Notes: a model not told the origin generated them from the sequence alone. 64,000 nt of DNA from an uncultured bacterium (GCA_905214625.1 CAJMMQ010000011.1:17987-81986), one strand, 5' to 3'; numbered from the stretch's first letter, positions 51,055 to 59,833 are shown. Translations and numbers: made by a program.

Positions 51055-51439
51055 TTTGTAAATTTATTAAAATAGTATTACGTAAAACATCTTCATCATA
51101 TTTTGAGTATTCCTCAGGAAAATTCTTTCTAATATATTGCATAAGTGAATTTACTGTTTCATTTGTAAATTCATCAGCAACAATATAAGCAATTTCCTTA
51201 TTTTGTGATTTGATATTCCATACCTTTATCGTATTATAGGTCATAAGATTTTCCGCAAGTGCTCCATTTGTTCTCCTTTTATTTCCGCTTGTTGCCGCTG
51301 CGACTTTCCATGCTAAAGCCGTTACGGCTCCAACAGCATTAGCTACTCCAAAATGTTCTACAACAACAGCCCAAACTACTGCTACGGCACCTACTATTAC
51401 TGCTACGGCAAAAGCGACCGCACTGGCTTGTTTTTTCAC
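51035..51439 (-). CDS. Small Ala/Val-rich membrane-associated protein of unknown function
   Basis: 134 residues from a GTG start at 51439; no ATG is in frame upstream before a stop. Residues 6-50 are a low-complexity hydrophobic stretch (SAVAFAVAVIVGAVAVVWAV), followed by a charged, soluble C-terminal domain (NETVNSLMQYIRKNFPEEYSKY). No family was recognised. A -7-like box overlaps the GTG, so the true start is uncertain. With the overlapping DUF1648 gene it forms a two-gene module; a toxin-like role is speculative. Confidence 0.55.
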   Translation of the reverse strand: MKKQASAVAFAVAVIVGAVAVVWAVVVEHFGVANAVGAVTALAWKVAAATSGNKRRTNGALAENLMTYNTIKVWNIKSQNKEIAYIVADEFTNETVNSLMQYIRKNFPEEYSKYDEDVLRNTILINLQNAKFEE

Positions 51440-51454
51440 AAATATACAACTTCT

Positions 51455-52150
51455 TTTCCAAATATTGCTTAATATTAATTCAAACTATCAGTATTTATCG
51501 AAGAACATAATGAAAACTCTAAAATAATCAATGTAACCCCAACTAAACTACCATTAAGTTGTGGATTCTCATAACAAATACCTAACATCATCTTATTTTA
51601 TCAAGCCAATATAGACTGCCGCGTCCGCATGCCGTTTGTAAAGAGATTGTGCCTGTATCGTGTCATTATGACAGTGTGCCTGTGTCATGATTTTCAGCCG
51701 AAACAGAAAATATGAAGTCGCAAAATCCTCGTCACAGATAAAAAACATTTACTTTATCATGCGAAAGATATGTTCCGTGAACGTAAAAGCAATGCTTTTG
51801 TGCGGTCGTTTCAGGCATATTGCGGCTAAAAATAAGGCTGTTTTGCTGTCAAAAACAGTGGTTTCTGCTTGTTTTTACTCTGAAATAGCTGTACAAAATC
51901 TGTGAGGCGCGCGTAACTGCTTGAGATATAGCTGCTTACGTTTGCACACGATTTCGCGCTGTTTTCACGGCCGGATGATTTTTATTTCAGAATATCGCGG
52001 CTGTGGAACGTCATCTGAAATCAGAAAGAAAGCATTTTGCGTAATCTGCTTTCAGTATGCCGGCAGCCGTTGCGCCCTTTGCCGTCCGGCTTTATTTCAT
52101 GTCTGCTCGTGTATTGCGGCGGGGTCGATGGCCATAATTTACCCTGCCGT
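51455..52150. other. Gene-free accessory region
   Basis: No gene is supported between the small Ala/Val-rich gene and the AlbA_2 gene. It carries copy 2 of the dispersed repeat (51941-52035) and A/T-rich sequence that resembles the 31.7-32.6 kb gap in composition and motifs. Confidence 0.55.
51941..52035. repeat. Dispersed intergenic repeat, copy 2
   Basis: Aligns from TTTGCACAC to AAATCAGAAAGAAAGCAT with 32232-32325. Both copies are in the same orientation and in gene-free gaps. Confidence 0.65.
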
Positions 52151-52177
52151 ATGTTTGTGAAGTATGCTTATTTTCAG

Positions 52178-52185
52178 TATCTTTG
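52178..52185 (+). promoter_or_regulatory. Promoter -7 box for the AlbA_2 gene
   Basis: TATCTTTG with TTTG at 52154-52157, spacing 20. The start codon at 52196 follows after only 10 bases, so the leader is minimal. Confidence 0.7.
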
Positions 52186-52195
52186 CATCTGGAAT

Positions 52196-52834
52196 ATGAA
52201 AGTGAACAGAAACCATATCTTGCAGCTTGTTACCGAAGGCGAGCATGTGCATCAGGACTTTAAGTTTGCCATAACAGACGCATGCAAGATAGCACGCAGT
52301 CTTTCTGCCTTTTCAAACACCGAGGGAGGGCGACTGCTCGTGGGCGTTAAGGACAACGGCAAGATTGCCGGCATACGTTCGGCCGAGGAAATATATATGA
52401 TTGAGGTTGCCGCAACGCGATACTGTCGGCCTTCGGTTACTCTCGACAGTCAGATATATAAGGTCGACGGCAAGGATGTGCTTGAAGTCAGCGTGGCTGA
52501 GAGTCAGCATAAGCCCGTATATGCCGTTGACGAGGACAAGAAACCTAAGGCATACATTCGCATAAAGGACGAAACCATACTTGCCAGTCCGGTGCATCTC
52601 GATATCTGGCGTCACGACCATAAGAATGTGATGATAAGATGTAACGAACGGGAGCAGTGCATCTTGCATCTTTTGGAGAAGTATGGCGAGCTTACGCTTA
52701 ACCGGTGTGTCAGACTGTCGCATATTCCCCGCCGTCTGGTAATCAGCCTTTTGGCCGACTTTATACGTTTCGACTTGGTGGAGACTGTTTTCAGAGATCA
52801 TATATTTTATTTTAAACTTAAACAAAACCAATAA
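52196..52834 (+). CDS. AlbA_2 (Schlafen-like) domain protein, short form
   Basis: 212 residues from the ATG at 52196, chosen because the promoter box is directly upstream. The N-terminus carries the AlbA_2 core: EGEHVHQDFKFAI and ARSLSAFSNTEGGRLLVGVKDNGKIAG. The C-terminal 60 residues form a small winged-helix-like domain (LLEKYGELTLNRCVRLSHIP). AlbA_2 proteins are putative nucleic-acid-binding regulators or nucleases. It lacks the long C-terminal part of classical family members. It is followed after 5 bases by the symporter gene. Confidence 0.85.
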   Translation: MKVNRNHILQLVTEGEHVHQDFKFAITDACKIARSLSAFSNTEGGRLLVGVKDNGKIAGIRSAEEIYMIEVAATRYCRPSVTLDSQIYKVDGKDVLEVSVAESQHKPVYAVDEDKKPKAYIRIKDETILASPVHLDIWRHDHKNVMIRCNEREQCILHLLEKYGELTLNRCVRLSHIPRRLVISLLADFIRFDLVETVFRDHIFYFKLKQNQ

Positions 52835-52839
52835 GCGTC

Positions 52840-54240
52840 ATGGAACTATTCACACAGATAATCAACGAGACCAACGACATTCTCTGGACTTACATACTTG
52901 TAGTAATGCTGCTGGGCTGTGCCGTATGGTTCAGCATCAAGACTAAGTTTGTGCAGTTTCGCATGATAGGAGAGATGATACGCCTGCTTGGCGACTCTAC
53001 AGCCAAGATAAACGGCCACGAGAAGCACATCTCTTCTTTTCAGGCTTTCACCGTGTCGCTGGCAAGCCGTGTCGGCACAGGCAACCTTGCCGGAGTGGCA
53101 ACGGCCATCACCGTGGGTGGTCCGGGTGCAGTGTTCTGGATGTGGATTATAGCTTTGCTTGGTTCGAGCAGCGCATTTGTAGAGTCATCATTGGCGCAGT
53201 TGTTCAAGATAAAGGGCAAACATTCTTATATCGGCGGTCCGGCTTACTATATGGAGAAGGGACTCAAAAAGCGCTGGATGGGCATTCTTTTTGCAGTGTT
53301 GATAACAATAACGTTCGGTTTTGCGTTCAACTCTGTGCAGAGCAACACCATGAGCGCGGCATTGCAGGGTGCGTTTGCCGTCGACCCGATGCTGTCGGGT
53401 GCCGTTATATCCGTGCTTACGCTGTTTATCATCTTCGGAGGCATACACCGCATCGCGGCGTTCAGCAGCGTCATTGTGCCCATAATGGCTGTAGGCTACA
53501 TTCTGTTGGCGCTGTTTGTAGTGCTGACCAACATAGAACGCATCCCCGACGTCATCTCTCTTATTGTAGGCAACGCCTTCGGCTGGCATCAGGCTTTGGG
53601 CGGCGGAATGGGCGCGGCACTTATGCAGGGCATAAAGCGCGGACTGTTCAGCAACGAGGCGGGCATGGGCTCGGCTCCCAACGCTGCCGCCACGGCCCAC
53701 GTAACCCATCCTGCCAAACAGGGCTTTATCCAGGCGCTGGGCGTGTTTACCGACACATTGCTCATCTGTTCGTGCACGGCTTTTATCATTCTGTTCAGCA
53801 AGGACAGCGTAGACAGCAGTCTCGACGGCATACAGCTCACTCAGGCCGCACTTACCAACGAGGTCGGCAGCATGGGCAGTTTTTATGTAGCCATTGCCAC
53901 ATTGTTCTTTGCTTACAGCAGTATTATAGGCAATTATTACTATGGCGAGGCCAACATACGTTTCTTTACGTCGCGCCAGTGGCCGGTGTTTGTTTACAGA
54001 CTGTTGGTGGTAGGCATGGTTATGTTCGGCTCTTTGGCAAGTCTTAATCTTGTGTGGAGCCTTGCCGACGTAACCATGGCGCTGATGGCTCTCTGCAATC
54101 TTGTGGCAATTCTGCTGCTTGGCAAGTATGCGTTCAGGCTGCTCGACGATTATCTGGAGCAGAAGAGAAGGGGCATAAAGAGTCCTGTTTTTAATAAGGA
54201 AAGCATGAAGGACATTGAACATGAGCTGGAGTGCTGGTAA
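52840..54240 (+). CDS. Alanine/glycine:cation symporter (AGCS family)
   Basis: 466 residues with about eleven helices. Family motifs: FQAFTVSLASRVGTGNLAGVA, GGPGAVFWMWIIALLG, GGPAYYMEKGL, GLFSNEAGMGSAPNAAATAH and VTHPAKQGFIQALGVFTDT. It imports alanine or glycine with Na+ or H+. It starts 5 bases after the AlbA_2 stop, so they are co-transcribed. A large open frame on the opposite strand here is a shadow. Confidence 0.95.
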   Translation: MELFTQIINETNDILWTYILVVMLLGCAVWFSIKTKFVQFRMIGEMIRLLGDSTAKINGHEKHISSFQAFTVSLASRVGTGNLAGVATAITVGGPGAVFWMWIIALLGSSSAFVESSLAQLFKIKGKHSYIGGPAYYMEKGLKKRWMGILFAVLITITFGFAFNSVQSNTMSAALQGAFAVDPMLSGAVISVLTLFIIFGGIHRIAAFSSVIVPIMAVGYILLALFVVLTNIERIPDVISLIVGNAFGWHQALGGGMGAALMQGIKRGLFSNEAGMGSAPNAAATAHVTHPAKQGFIQALGVFTDTLLICSCTAFIILFSKDSVDSSLDGIQLTQAALTNEVGSMGSFYVAIATLFFAYSSIIGNYYYGEANIRFFTSRQWPVFVYRLLVVGMVMFGSLASLNLVWSLADVTMALMALCNLVAILLLGKYAFRLLDDYLEQKRRGIKSPVFNKESMKDIEHELECW

Positions 54241-54258
54241 AACGCCCTCAAAAATCAT

Positions 54259-54266
54259 TATATTTG
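54259..54266 (+). promoter_or_regulatory. Promoter -7 box for the yjbR-like gene
   Basis: TATATTTG, 28 bases before the start at 54295. No convincing -33 element. Confidence 0.55.
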
Positions 54267-54294
54267 CATCGCCATAAACATTATATCTGAAGAT

Positions 54295-54663
54295 ATGAAC
54301 ATAGAACAGTTTCGCGATTTCTGTCTTACAGTGAAAGGCGTTGAAGAGTGTTTCCCTTTCGGCAGCGACGTGCTTGTGTATAAAATTATGGGCAAGATGT
54401 TCACATATTGCGGTCTGGAGCCCAAAGACGGCTGCTTTATCGCCAACATGAAGTGCAGCACGGAGCGGGCGGCTGAACTCATGGAGCGATATGACGGCAT
54501 ATTCTTCGGTCGCCACTCAGACAGAAAATATTGGATAACGGTGGCTCTTGATAGCGATGTGCCCGACAGTCTTATATGTGAACTTATACTTCATTCGGTG
54601 AGCGAGGTGGTGAAGAAGATGCCTAAAAAGATGCAGCGCGAATATGAGGCACAGACAGAATAA
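54295..54663 (+). CDS. MmcQ/YjbR family protein
   Basis: 122 residues. The double-wing YjbR fold is recognised by MNIEQFRDFCLTVKGVEECF, VYKIMGKMFTYCG and the C-terminal SDRKYWITVALDSDVPDSLI. The family is DNA-binding-like in structure, with no established reaction. It is short and complete, and lies between the symporter and yaaA genes. Confidence 0.9.
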   Translation: MNIEQFRDFCLTVKGVEECFPFGSDVLVYKIMGKMFTYCGLEPKDGCFIANMKCSTERAAELMERYDGIFFGRHSDRKYWITVALDSDVPDSLICELILHSVSEVVKKMPKKMQREYEAQTE

Positions 54664-54766
54664 TGGCTTTATTGGGCACTTGTGGCGTGAGTGGGCGGTG
54701 ATGGTGCTTATCGTCTGACTCTCGCCGGATAAATTATTTTATGTCGAATTAAATAAAATATCAGAT

Positions 54767-55525
54767 ATGCAGATTCTTATTGGATGCGCGAAGGATATGC
54801 GCGGAAGTGATGACGGCAATTTTGGCATTATGACCGAGCCGCGTTTTGCCGGCGAGGCTATGCACAACGCATTGCAGATGGCGGGATATGATGAGGCCGA
54901 ACTGGCTGAGATGCTTCACTGCAACGCCGACATAGCGCGGCAGAACAGACTGAGGTATATGCACTTTGCGGGCGAAGGACCGAGGCTTCAGGCCGTTATG
55001 GCGTATACGGGCGTGGTTTATAAGTATCTCGACGCACAAAGCCTTGCGCCTGATGTTCAGGCTTATGCACAGGAACATCTGTGGATAACCTCTTTCTTGT
55101 ATGGCCTTTTGCGCCCGGCTGACATGATAAAGCCATACAGGCTTGAAGGCAACGTGGTGCTGCCGGATAACGGAGTGAGCATGTTCGACTATTGGAAACC
55201 GCTGCTCACCGATGTGCTTATCGATTCGGTTAAGGCTTCCGGCGGACTGCTTGTCGACCTTGCGAGCAGCGAAATGAGAAGGCTGTTCAACTGGCGCAAG
55301 GTGGCGCGTGAGGTTGATGTTGTTCGCCCGGAATTCTATGTCAACAAGGGCGGACGGCTGAAGACTATTGTCATTTATGCCAAGATGTGCCGCGGAGCCA
55401 TGACGCGCTATCTGCTTCAAAACCGTATTGACAATGCCGACAAGCTGAAGTCGTTCGATTTTGAGGGCTTTTCTTACAGTGAGGTCGACAGCAAACCCGG
55501 TTGTCCGGTGTTTGTCATGGAGTGA
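54767..55525 (+). CDS. yaaA: YaaA family protein (peroxide stress, DUF328)
   Basis: 252 residues, full length. Typical segments: AMHNALQMAGYDEAELAEML, RLRYMHFAGEGPRLQAVMAYTGVVY, YGLLRPADMIKPYRLEG, LVDLASSEMRRLFNW and KMCRGAMTRYLLQNRID. E. coli YaaA limits free iron and DNA damage under peroxide stress; the fold binds DNA. It ends before the bidirectional terminator shared with mutS2. Confidence 0.93.
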   Translation: MQILIGCAKDMRGSDDGNFGIMTEPRFAGEAMHNALQMAGYDEAELAEMLHCNADIARQNRLRYMHFAGEGPRLQAVMAYTGVVYKYLDAQSLAPDVQAYAQEHLWITSFLYGLLRPADMIKPYRLEGNVVLPDNGVSMFDYWKPLLTDVLIDSVKASGGLLVDLASSEMRRLFNWRKVAREVDVVRPEFYVNKGGRLKTIVIYAKMCRGAMTRYLLQNRIDNADKLKSFDFEGFSYSEVDSKPGCPVFVME

Positions 55526-55615
55526 TTCACGCTTGTACTGTTGGCATATATATGTCGTATGGCGTGTGTTTTTGCAGGCCGTTTGAATATGTCTTTCAGA
55601 TGATTATATATAAAA

Positions 55616-55654
55616 ATGACTGCGGAGCAAATTATAGCATCGCTCCGCAGTCAT
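55616..55654. terminator. Bidirectional terminator between yaaA and mutS2
   Basis: ATGACTGCGGAGC pairs perfectly with GCTCCGCAGTCAT (13 bp), preceded by A-rich and followed by T-rich sequence, between two convergent genes. Confidence 0.85.
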
Positions 55655-55685
55655 CTTTGTTTTGTGAATATTGTTGTCCGTCTGC

Positions 55686-58220
55686 TTATTCAAGGTCAAC
55701 CACCGTTATTCCGGCACCGCCGAACTGCACGTGCTCGTCGCGATAAGCAGCAACATTTGGCACAGTTGACAGATACTGACGGATAAGCTGGCGCAGTATG
55801 CCCGAACCTGTGCCGTGCAGAATGCGCACGCGGCTCATGCCCACAAGTATGGCATCGTCGATAAAATATGTAACGGCGTTTATGGCTTCGTCGCCCCTCA
55901 TTCCGCGCACGTCAATGTCCTGCTTGAAGTTCAGCTTGCGGTTGTCTATCGTCTCGCGCGTCTGTCGTCCCACTGATGCGTAGGCCTTCGGCTCCTCCTT
56001 CTTGGGCATGTCGGCACGCTCCAGGCGGTCGGCGCGCATCTTGGTGCGCATGTCGCCGAATATCACCGTGGCCATCTTGCCGTCGGTGCTTTCTATCCGT
56101 CCCACTGATGTAAGGCCTTTTATGCGCACTGTCTCGCCGGCTTCCAGCGGTGCGTCTTTCTCTTTCTTCTTCAACGTTGCCTCTTTCAGTGCGGCAGCTG
56201 CGTCTTTGTTCTTCTCGGCCTTCTCTTTCTTGCGCTTCTCCTTTCTCTCCTTGCGCTCCTGTATCTGTTTTATCTTTCGGGCTATCATCTCGTCGTTGGC
56301 AGTAGTGTCAACCTCGTTGATTTCCTGCTTAAACGCATTCAGCTCTTCCCTTATGCGCTTGGTCTCCGCCTTTTCGGCCTGACTTTCGCGTATCTCCCTT
56401 ATGGCGTTCTCAATCTTCTTGTTGCTCTCGCGCAGCAGTTCTTCGGCTTGTTCCTTCGCCTTGCGTATCACGTCCTTTCGGCTCTGCTCCAGTTCCTTCA
56501 CCTCGCTTTCATATTTAGCAATGGTCTGCTCCATTGTCTTTTCGCGCTGATGAATGTTCTGTCGCTTGTTTTCCCAGTAGCGTTTGTCGCGCACAATGTC
56601 CTGCAGATACTTGTCGCTCTGTATATAGTCGCTTCCAACTATGTCGCTCGCGTCTTTTATCACCTCTTCGGGCAGTCCTATCTTGCGCGCTATCTCTATG
56701 GCAAACGAGCTTCCGGGGTTGCCTATCGAGAGCTGGAACAGCGCCTTCATCTGCTGGCGGTCGTATAGCATTGCTCCGTTTACCACTCCTTCGTGGTCTT
56801 CGGCAAAGTGCTTCAGGTTCTGATAGTGGGTGGTTATTATGCCGTAGGCCTGTTTGTTGCAGAACTGCTTCAGCACGGCTTCGGCTATGGCACCGCCAAT
56901 CTGCGGCTCGGTGCCTGTGCCAAACTCGTCTATAAGCAGCAGTGTGCTGTTGTTGGCAAACTTCATCATGTACTTCATGTTCATGAGGTGGCTCGAGTAT
57001 GTACTCAGGTCGTTCTCTATGCTCTGCTCGTCGCCTATGTCGATAAGAATGTTCTTGAATATTCCTGTGTGAGAGCGTTCGCCTACGGGTATAGACAGTC
57101 CGCACTGCAGCATGTATTGCAGCAGTCCGGCCGTCTTCAGGCATACCGATTTTCCGCCGGCGTTGGGGCCTGATATTATCAGTATGCGCTTGTCTTTGGT
57201 CAGCATTATGTCGAGCGGAACAACCTTCTTGTCCTGCTTTTCTAACGACAGCTGCAGCAGCGGATGCCGGGCCTGAATCCAGTCTATGTGTGGCTTCTTT
57301 CCGACTTCCGGCTCAATGCCTTTTATCAGCCGTGCCAGTTCGGCCTTGGCGCGTATCATGTCTATTGTTGCCAGAAACTTATACGACTCCAGTATGGGCT
57401 TTACGTGCGGACGTACAAGTTTTGAAAATTCTGTCAGTATGCGTATTATCTCGCGGCGCTCCTCGGCTTCAAGCTCTCTAACCTTGTTGTTGGCCTCAAC
57501 CACCTCGGTAGGCTCTATAAACACGGTCTTGCCCGATGCCGACTCGTCGTGTACTATACCTTTAATCTTGCGCTTCAGTCCCTGCGTTACAGGTATCACC
57601 AGTCGGCCGTCGCGTATGGCAGGCGTAACGTCCTTGTCAACCAGACCTTCGCTCTGTGCCGAGCGCAGTATGCTGTATAGCGTGCGCGATATGCTGCCTT
57701 CGGTGCGCGACAGCTCGCGCCTTATGTTCTGCAGCTCGACCGATGCGCTGTCTTTCACCTTTCCAAACTTGTCGAGTATCTGGTCGATGCGCTGTATCAG
57801 TTGCGGAAATGTTATTATGTCTGCCGTCAGGCGGTGAAGAGCAGGGTAGGGATATGTCCTTTCTTCCTCGTCGTCGTTGCCGTCTGTGCGGTTAAGATAG
57901 TTCACGATGTTGCATATAGTTTCGAGCGAGCGCCTCAGGTCAAACAGCTCGCCCTCGTCGAGATGAGTGCCTTCAAGTCGCAGGCGTGCCACCGACTCGC
58001 GCACGTCGAAGAAATATTGCATCGGAAAGTCGTCGGCTTCTTCTTGCAGCCGTCTGAACTCTTTCACCTGTTGCAGCCATTCGTTTATCACTTCTGCGTC
58101 GCTCGAGAATGTCATGTTGTCTATTCTCTCCTTGCCTAGCGTACTGAGGCAGCGCTCGCGCAGAAGTGTGCGGATTTCATCGAATCCTATCTTAGTTTCA
58201 AACGTCTTTGGGTAAATCAT
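55686..58220 (-). CDS. mutS2: Endonuclease MutS2
   Basis: 844 residues from the ATG at 58220 (MIYPKTFETKIGF); an earlier in-frame ATG lies before the promoter box and is rejected. The N-terminal half contains the clamp and core domains. The ATPase has Walker A GPNAGGKS, LIDEFGTGTEPQIGG and TTHYQNLKHFAE. A long Lys/Glu-rich coiled coil (about 500-680) leads to a C-terminal Smr nuclease domain with DVRGMRGDEA and LHGTGSGILR. It acts on recombination intermediates and on collided ribosomes in other bacteria. The -7 box is so close that the message may be leaderless. Confidence 0.95.
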   Translation of the reverse strand: MIYPKTFETKIGFDEIRTLLRERCLSTLGKERIDNMTFSSDAEVINEWLQQVKEFRRLQEEADDFPMQYFFDVRESVARLRLEGTHLDEGELFDLRRSLETICNIVNYLNRTDGNDDEEERTYPYPALHRLTADIITFPQLIQRIDQILDKFGKVKDSASVELQNIRRELSRTEGSISRTLYSILRSAQSEGLVDKDVTPAIRDGRLVIPVTQGLKRKIKGIVHDESASGKTVFIEPTEVVEANNKVRELEAEERREIIRILTEFSKLVRPHVKPILESYKFLATIDMIRAKAELARLIKGIEPEVGKKPHIDWIQARHPLLQLSLEKQDKKVVPLDIMLTKDKRILIISGPNAGGKSVCLKTAGLLQYMLQCGLSIPVGERSHTGIFKNILIDIGDEQSIENDLSTYSSHLMNMKYMMKFANNSTLLLIDEFGTGTEPQIGGAIAEAVLKQFCNKQAYGIITTHYQNLKHFAEDHEGVVNGAMLYDRQQMKALFQLSIGNPGSSFAIEIARKIGLPEEVIKDASDIVGSDYIQSDKYLQDIVRDKRYWENKRQNIHQREKTMEQTIAKYESEVKELEQSRKDVIRKAKEQAEELLRESNKKIENAIREIRESQAEKAETKRIREELNAFKQEINEVDTTANDEMIARKIKQIQERKERKEKRKKEKAEKNKDAAAALKEATLKKKEKDAPLEAGETVRIKGLTSVGRIESTDGKMATVIFGDMRTKMRADRLERADMPKKEEPKAYASVGRQTRETIDNRKLNFKQDIDVRGMRGDEAINAVTYFIDDAILVGMSRVRILHGTGSGILRQLIRQYLSTVPNVAAYRDEHVQFGGAGITVVDLE

Positions 58221-58224
58221 GCTG

Positions 58225-58232
58225 CAAAGGTA
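58225..58232 (-). promoter_or_regulatory. Promoter -7 box for mutS2
   Basis: TACCTTTG on the minus strand. Only four bases separate it from the ATG at 58220, so transcription would start at or very near the start codon. Confidence 0.55.
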
Positions 58233-58372
58233 GTGCAACCCTGCTGAAATGCCAAATAAAATCATCACATCTTTATACCATGCGCATGTATGGCGCATTG
58301 ATTTGCGGCGTATAGCAGTGTTAAAGCCGCCAAACCTCAGGCTTAAAGCATAAGTTTTATTATCTAAAAGAT

Positions 58373-58394
58373 GTCCTTTTGCAGTGTGATATGT
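58373..58394. repeat. Diverged copy of the CCTTTTGCAGTGTG intergenic repeat
   Basis: Reads GTCCTTTTGCAGTGTGATAT and then GT; the left half matches the copies near 12.27 and 19.98 kb exactly, the right half is diverged. Confidence 0.5.
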
Positions 58395-58546
58395 GCCTTT
58401 TTACTTTTTTATATTATTAACTCATAATAATGTCCCAGTTGTTTTTTACTTCACCTCGCAACGTATAAAATCTATTATTAAACAGGAAAAATACAAATAT
58501 TTTTGAAAAAGTAGCGAAAAAATTTGGAGATTACATAAAAACCCCT

Positions 58547-58554
58547 TACCTTTG
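58547..58554 (+). promoter_or_regulatory. Promoter -7 box for tRNA-Ser
   Basis: TACCTTTG with TTTG at 58523-58526, spacing 20. Confidence 0.75.
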
Positions 58555-58592
58555 CACTCGCTTTAGAACACAAAGCTTGTCAATCCGACAAA

Positions 58593-58677
58593 GGAGAGAT
58601 GGTAGAGTGGTCGATTACAACGGTCTTGAAAACCGTCGTGCTGAGAGGCACCGGGGGTTCGAATCCCTCTCTCTCCG
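58593..58677 (+). tRNA. tRNA-Ser (anticodon UGA)
   Basis: 85 nt with the long variable arm of class II tRNAs. The acceptor GGAGAGA pairs with TCTCTCC, discriminator G. The anticodon stem ACGGT / ACCGT encloses loop CTTGAAA, and the T-arm has GGGTTCGAATCCC. CCA is not encoded. A likely attachment target for the element that starts to its right. Confidence 0.95.
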
Positions 58678-58682
58678 CAATA

Positions 58683-58724
58683 AAGGGTGTAAATCAAGCA
58701 TTTGCGAGATTTACACCCTTTTTT
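58683..58724 (+). terminator. Terminator of tRNA-Ser
   Basis: AAGGGTGTAAATC pairs with GATTTACACCCTT and is followed by TTTT. A second hairpin, ACACCCA / TGGGTGT at 58725-58750, follows directly. Confidence 0.88.
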
Positions 58725-58903
58725 ACACCCAAGAATGTAAAATTGGGTGTTTTTGTATTTTTTAAGATTCTTCAAAAGAATGTCAATTACAAAGCGATTG
58801 GTATTTCTATGGACTGGCAGAATGAACCTTTATGACGAAAAATATAGTTATTCAAAAAAATAAATATCTTAAATATGGAATTCATTTGCCAAATATGAAA
58901 TTT

Positions 58904-59803
58904 CTATTCATATATTCCTCTTTTGTAATTCATTAGATATTGGGTAAAAGTCTTGCCTGTTTCTTTTTTGAAAAAACGCATGAGGTGACTGGGGTCGGAA
59001 AAGTGGAACTCGTCTGCCAGTTGGCTCACATTCAGATTGGAGAACAGTAGCTCATTTTTCAGCTCTTCCAAAAGACGTTGCTTGAGTAAGTGAATGGCTG
59101 ATACACCAAATTGCGCCATGACAGAATTATTCAAGGTGATACGACTTACCCGAAGCATATCAGCATATTCTTGAACGCGCTGTGTCGTTCGGATATGTTT
59201 TTCGAGTAAGTCCTTGAATTTGAATGCGTAATTGTTTTTTGGCACTTCGACAGGTAGACGATAAGTTTGAGCGTATGCCCGGTTGATAATTACCAGTAGA
59301 TAATAAAGCACTGACACAATGAGGTTGTAAGTGTCTACCACAGGATGTTGTAGTTCTTGTTTTATCTTTTTTAAGAGGCGCATATATTCCGTCAGCTCCT
59401 CCGGCTCGGCAAACAAGTAGGGCGGTGTATCAGTCTGATAATAATACAACAGCCGATATACGAAGAACTTGTCAGCAATGAACGTGCGCATAAAGTCTTC
59501 GCGGAAAATAAGAAAAGTGTAATCTAGTTCTACCTCGTTCACGTGCCATTCCTGTTGCTGGTGCGGCGACAAAAGCAGCACCATACCATCCCGTAACTCC
59601 ACTTTTCGGAAGTTCAGCAACAAATATCCATTGGCACGACGAAAGAAATAGAAGCTGAAAAAATCTGTCTTAAACGCCTTATGCTCGGTCAAGACACCAC
59701 AGATGTCCTTGCTTTCGCCTGTGTTAATGTAGAAGTCTACGCCACATTGCGTTTTATTGAACGGAACGCTTACAAGTCTTTCGGGATTGATTATAGCTTT
59801 CAT
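58904..59803 (-). CDS. AraC family transcriptional regulator
   Basis: 299 residues from the ATG at 59803. An upstream in-frame extension (to 59992) is rejected because the -7 box TATATTTG (59826-59833) lies inside it. The N-terminal half is a cupin-type sensor (YTFLIFREDFMRTFIADKFF); the C-terminal half has two helix-turn-helix motifs, RVQEYADMLRVSRITLNNSV and VSQLADEFHFSDPSHLMRFF, then KETGKTFTQYLMNYK. Divergent from the hydrolase/cupin/radical-SAM genes and probably their regulator. Codon use is more AT-rich than in the core genes. Confidence 0.9.
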   Translation of the reverse strand: MKAIINPERLVSVPFNKTQCGVDFYINTGESKDICGVLTEHKAFKTDFFSFYFFRRANGYLLLNFRKVELRDGMVLLLSPHQQQEWHVNEVELDYTFLIFREDFMRTFIADKFFVYRLLYYYQTDTPPYLFAEPEELTEYMRLLKKIKQELQHPVVDTYNLIVSVLYYLLVIINRAYAQTYRLPVEVPKNNYAFKFKDLLEKHIRTTQRVQEYADMLRVSRITLNNSVMAQFGVSAIHLLKQRLLEELKNELLFSNLNVSQLADEFHFSDPSHLMRFFKKETGKTFTQYLMNYKRGIYE

Positions 59804-59825
59804 CACTCTTGTTTTTTGCTTTCTG

Positions 59826-59833
59826 CAAATATA
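59826..59833 (-). promoter_or_regulatory. Promoter -7 box for the divergent AraC gene
   Basis: TATATTTG on the minus strand, 22 bases before the ATG at 59803. Confidence 0.58.

Noticed and set aside
53142..54047. Plus-strand 301-codon frame inside the symporter gene
   Set aside because: Out-of-frame shadow rich in Arg and His.
53188..54516. Minus-strand open frame of 442 codons over the AGCS symporter gene
   Set aside because: Antisense to a well-conserved symporter; His/Arg/Gln-rich translation has no recognisable domain.
56515..57144. Minus-strand 209-codon frame within mutS2
   Set aside because: Out of frame with MutS2; Arg/His-rich shadow.
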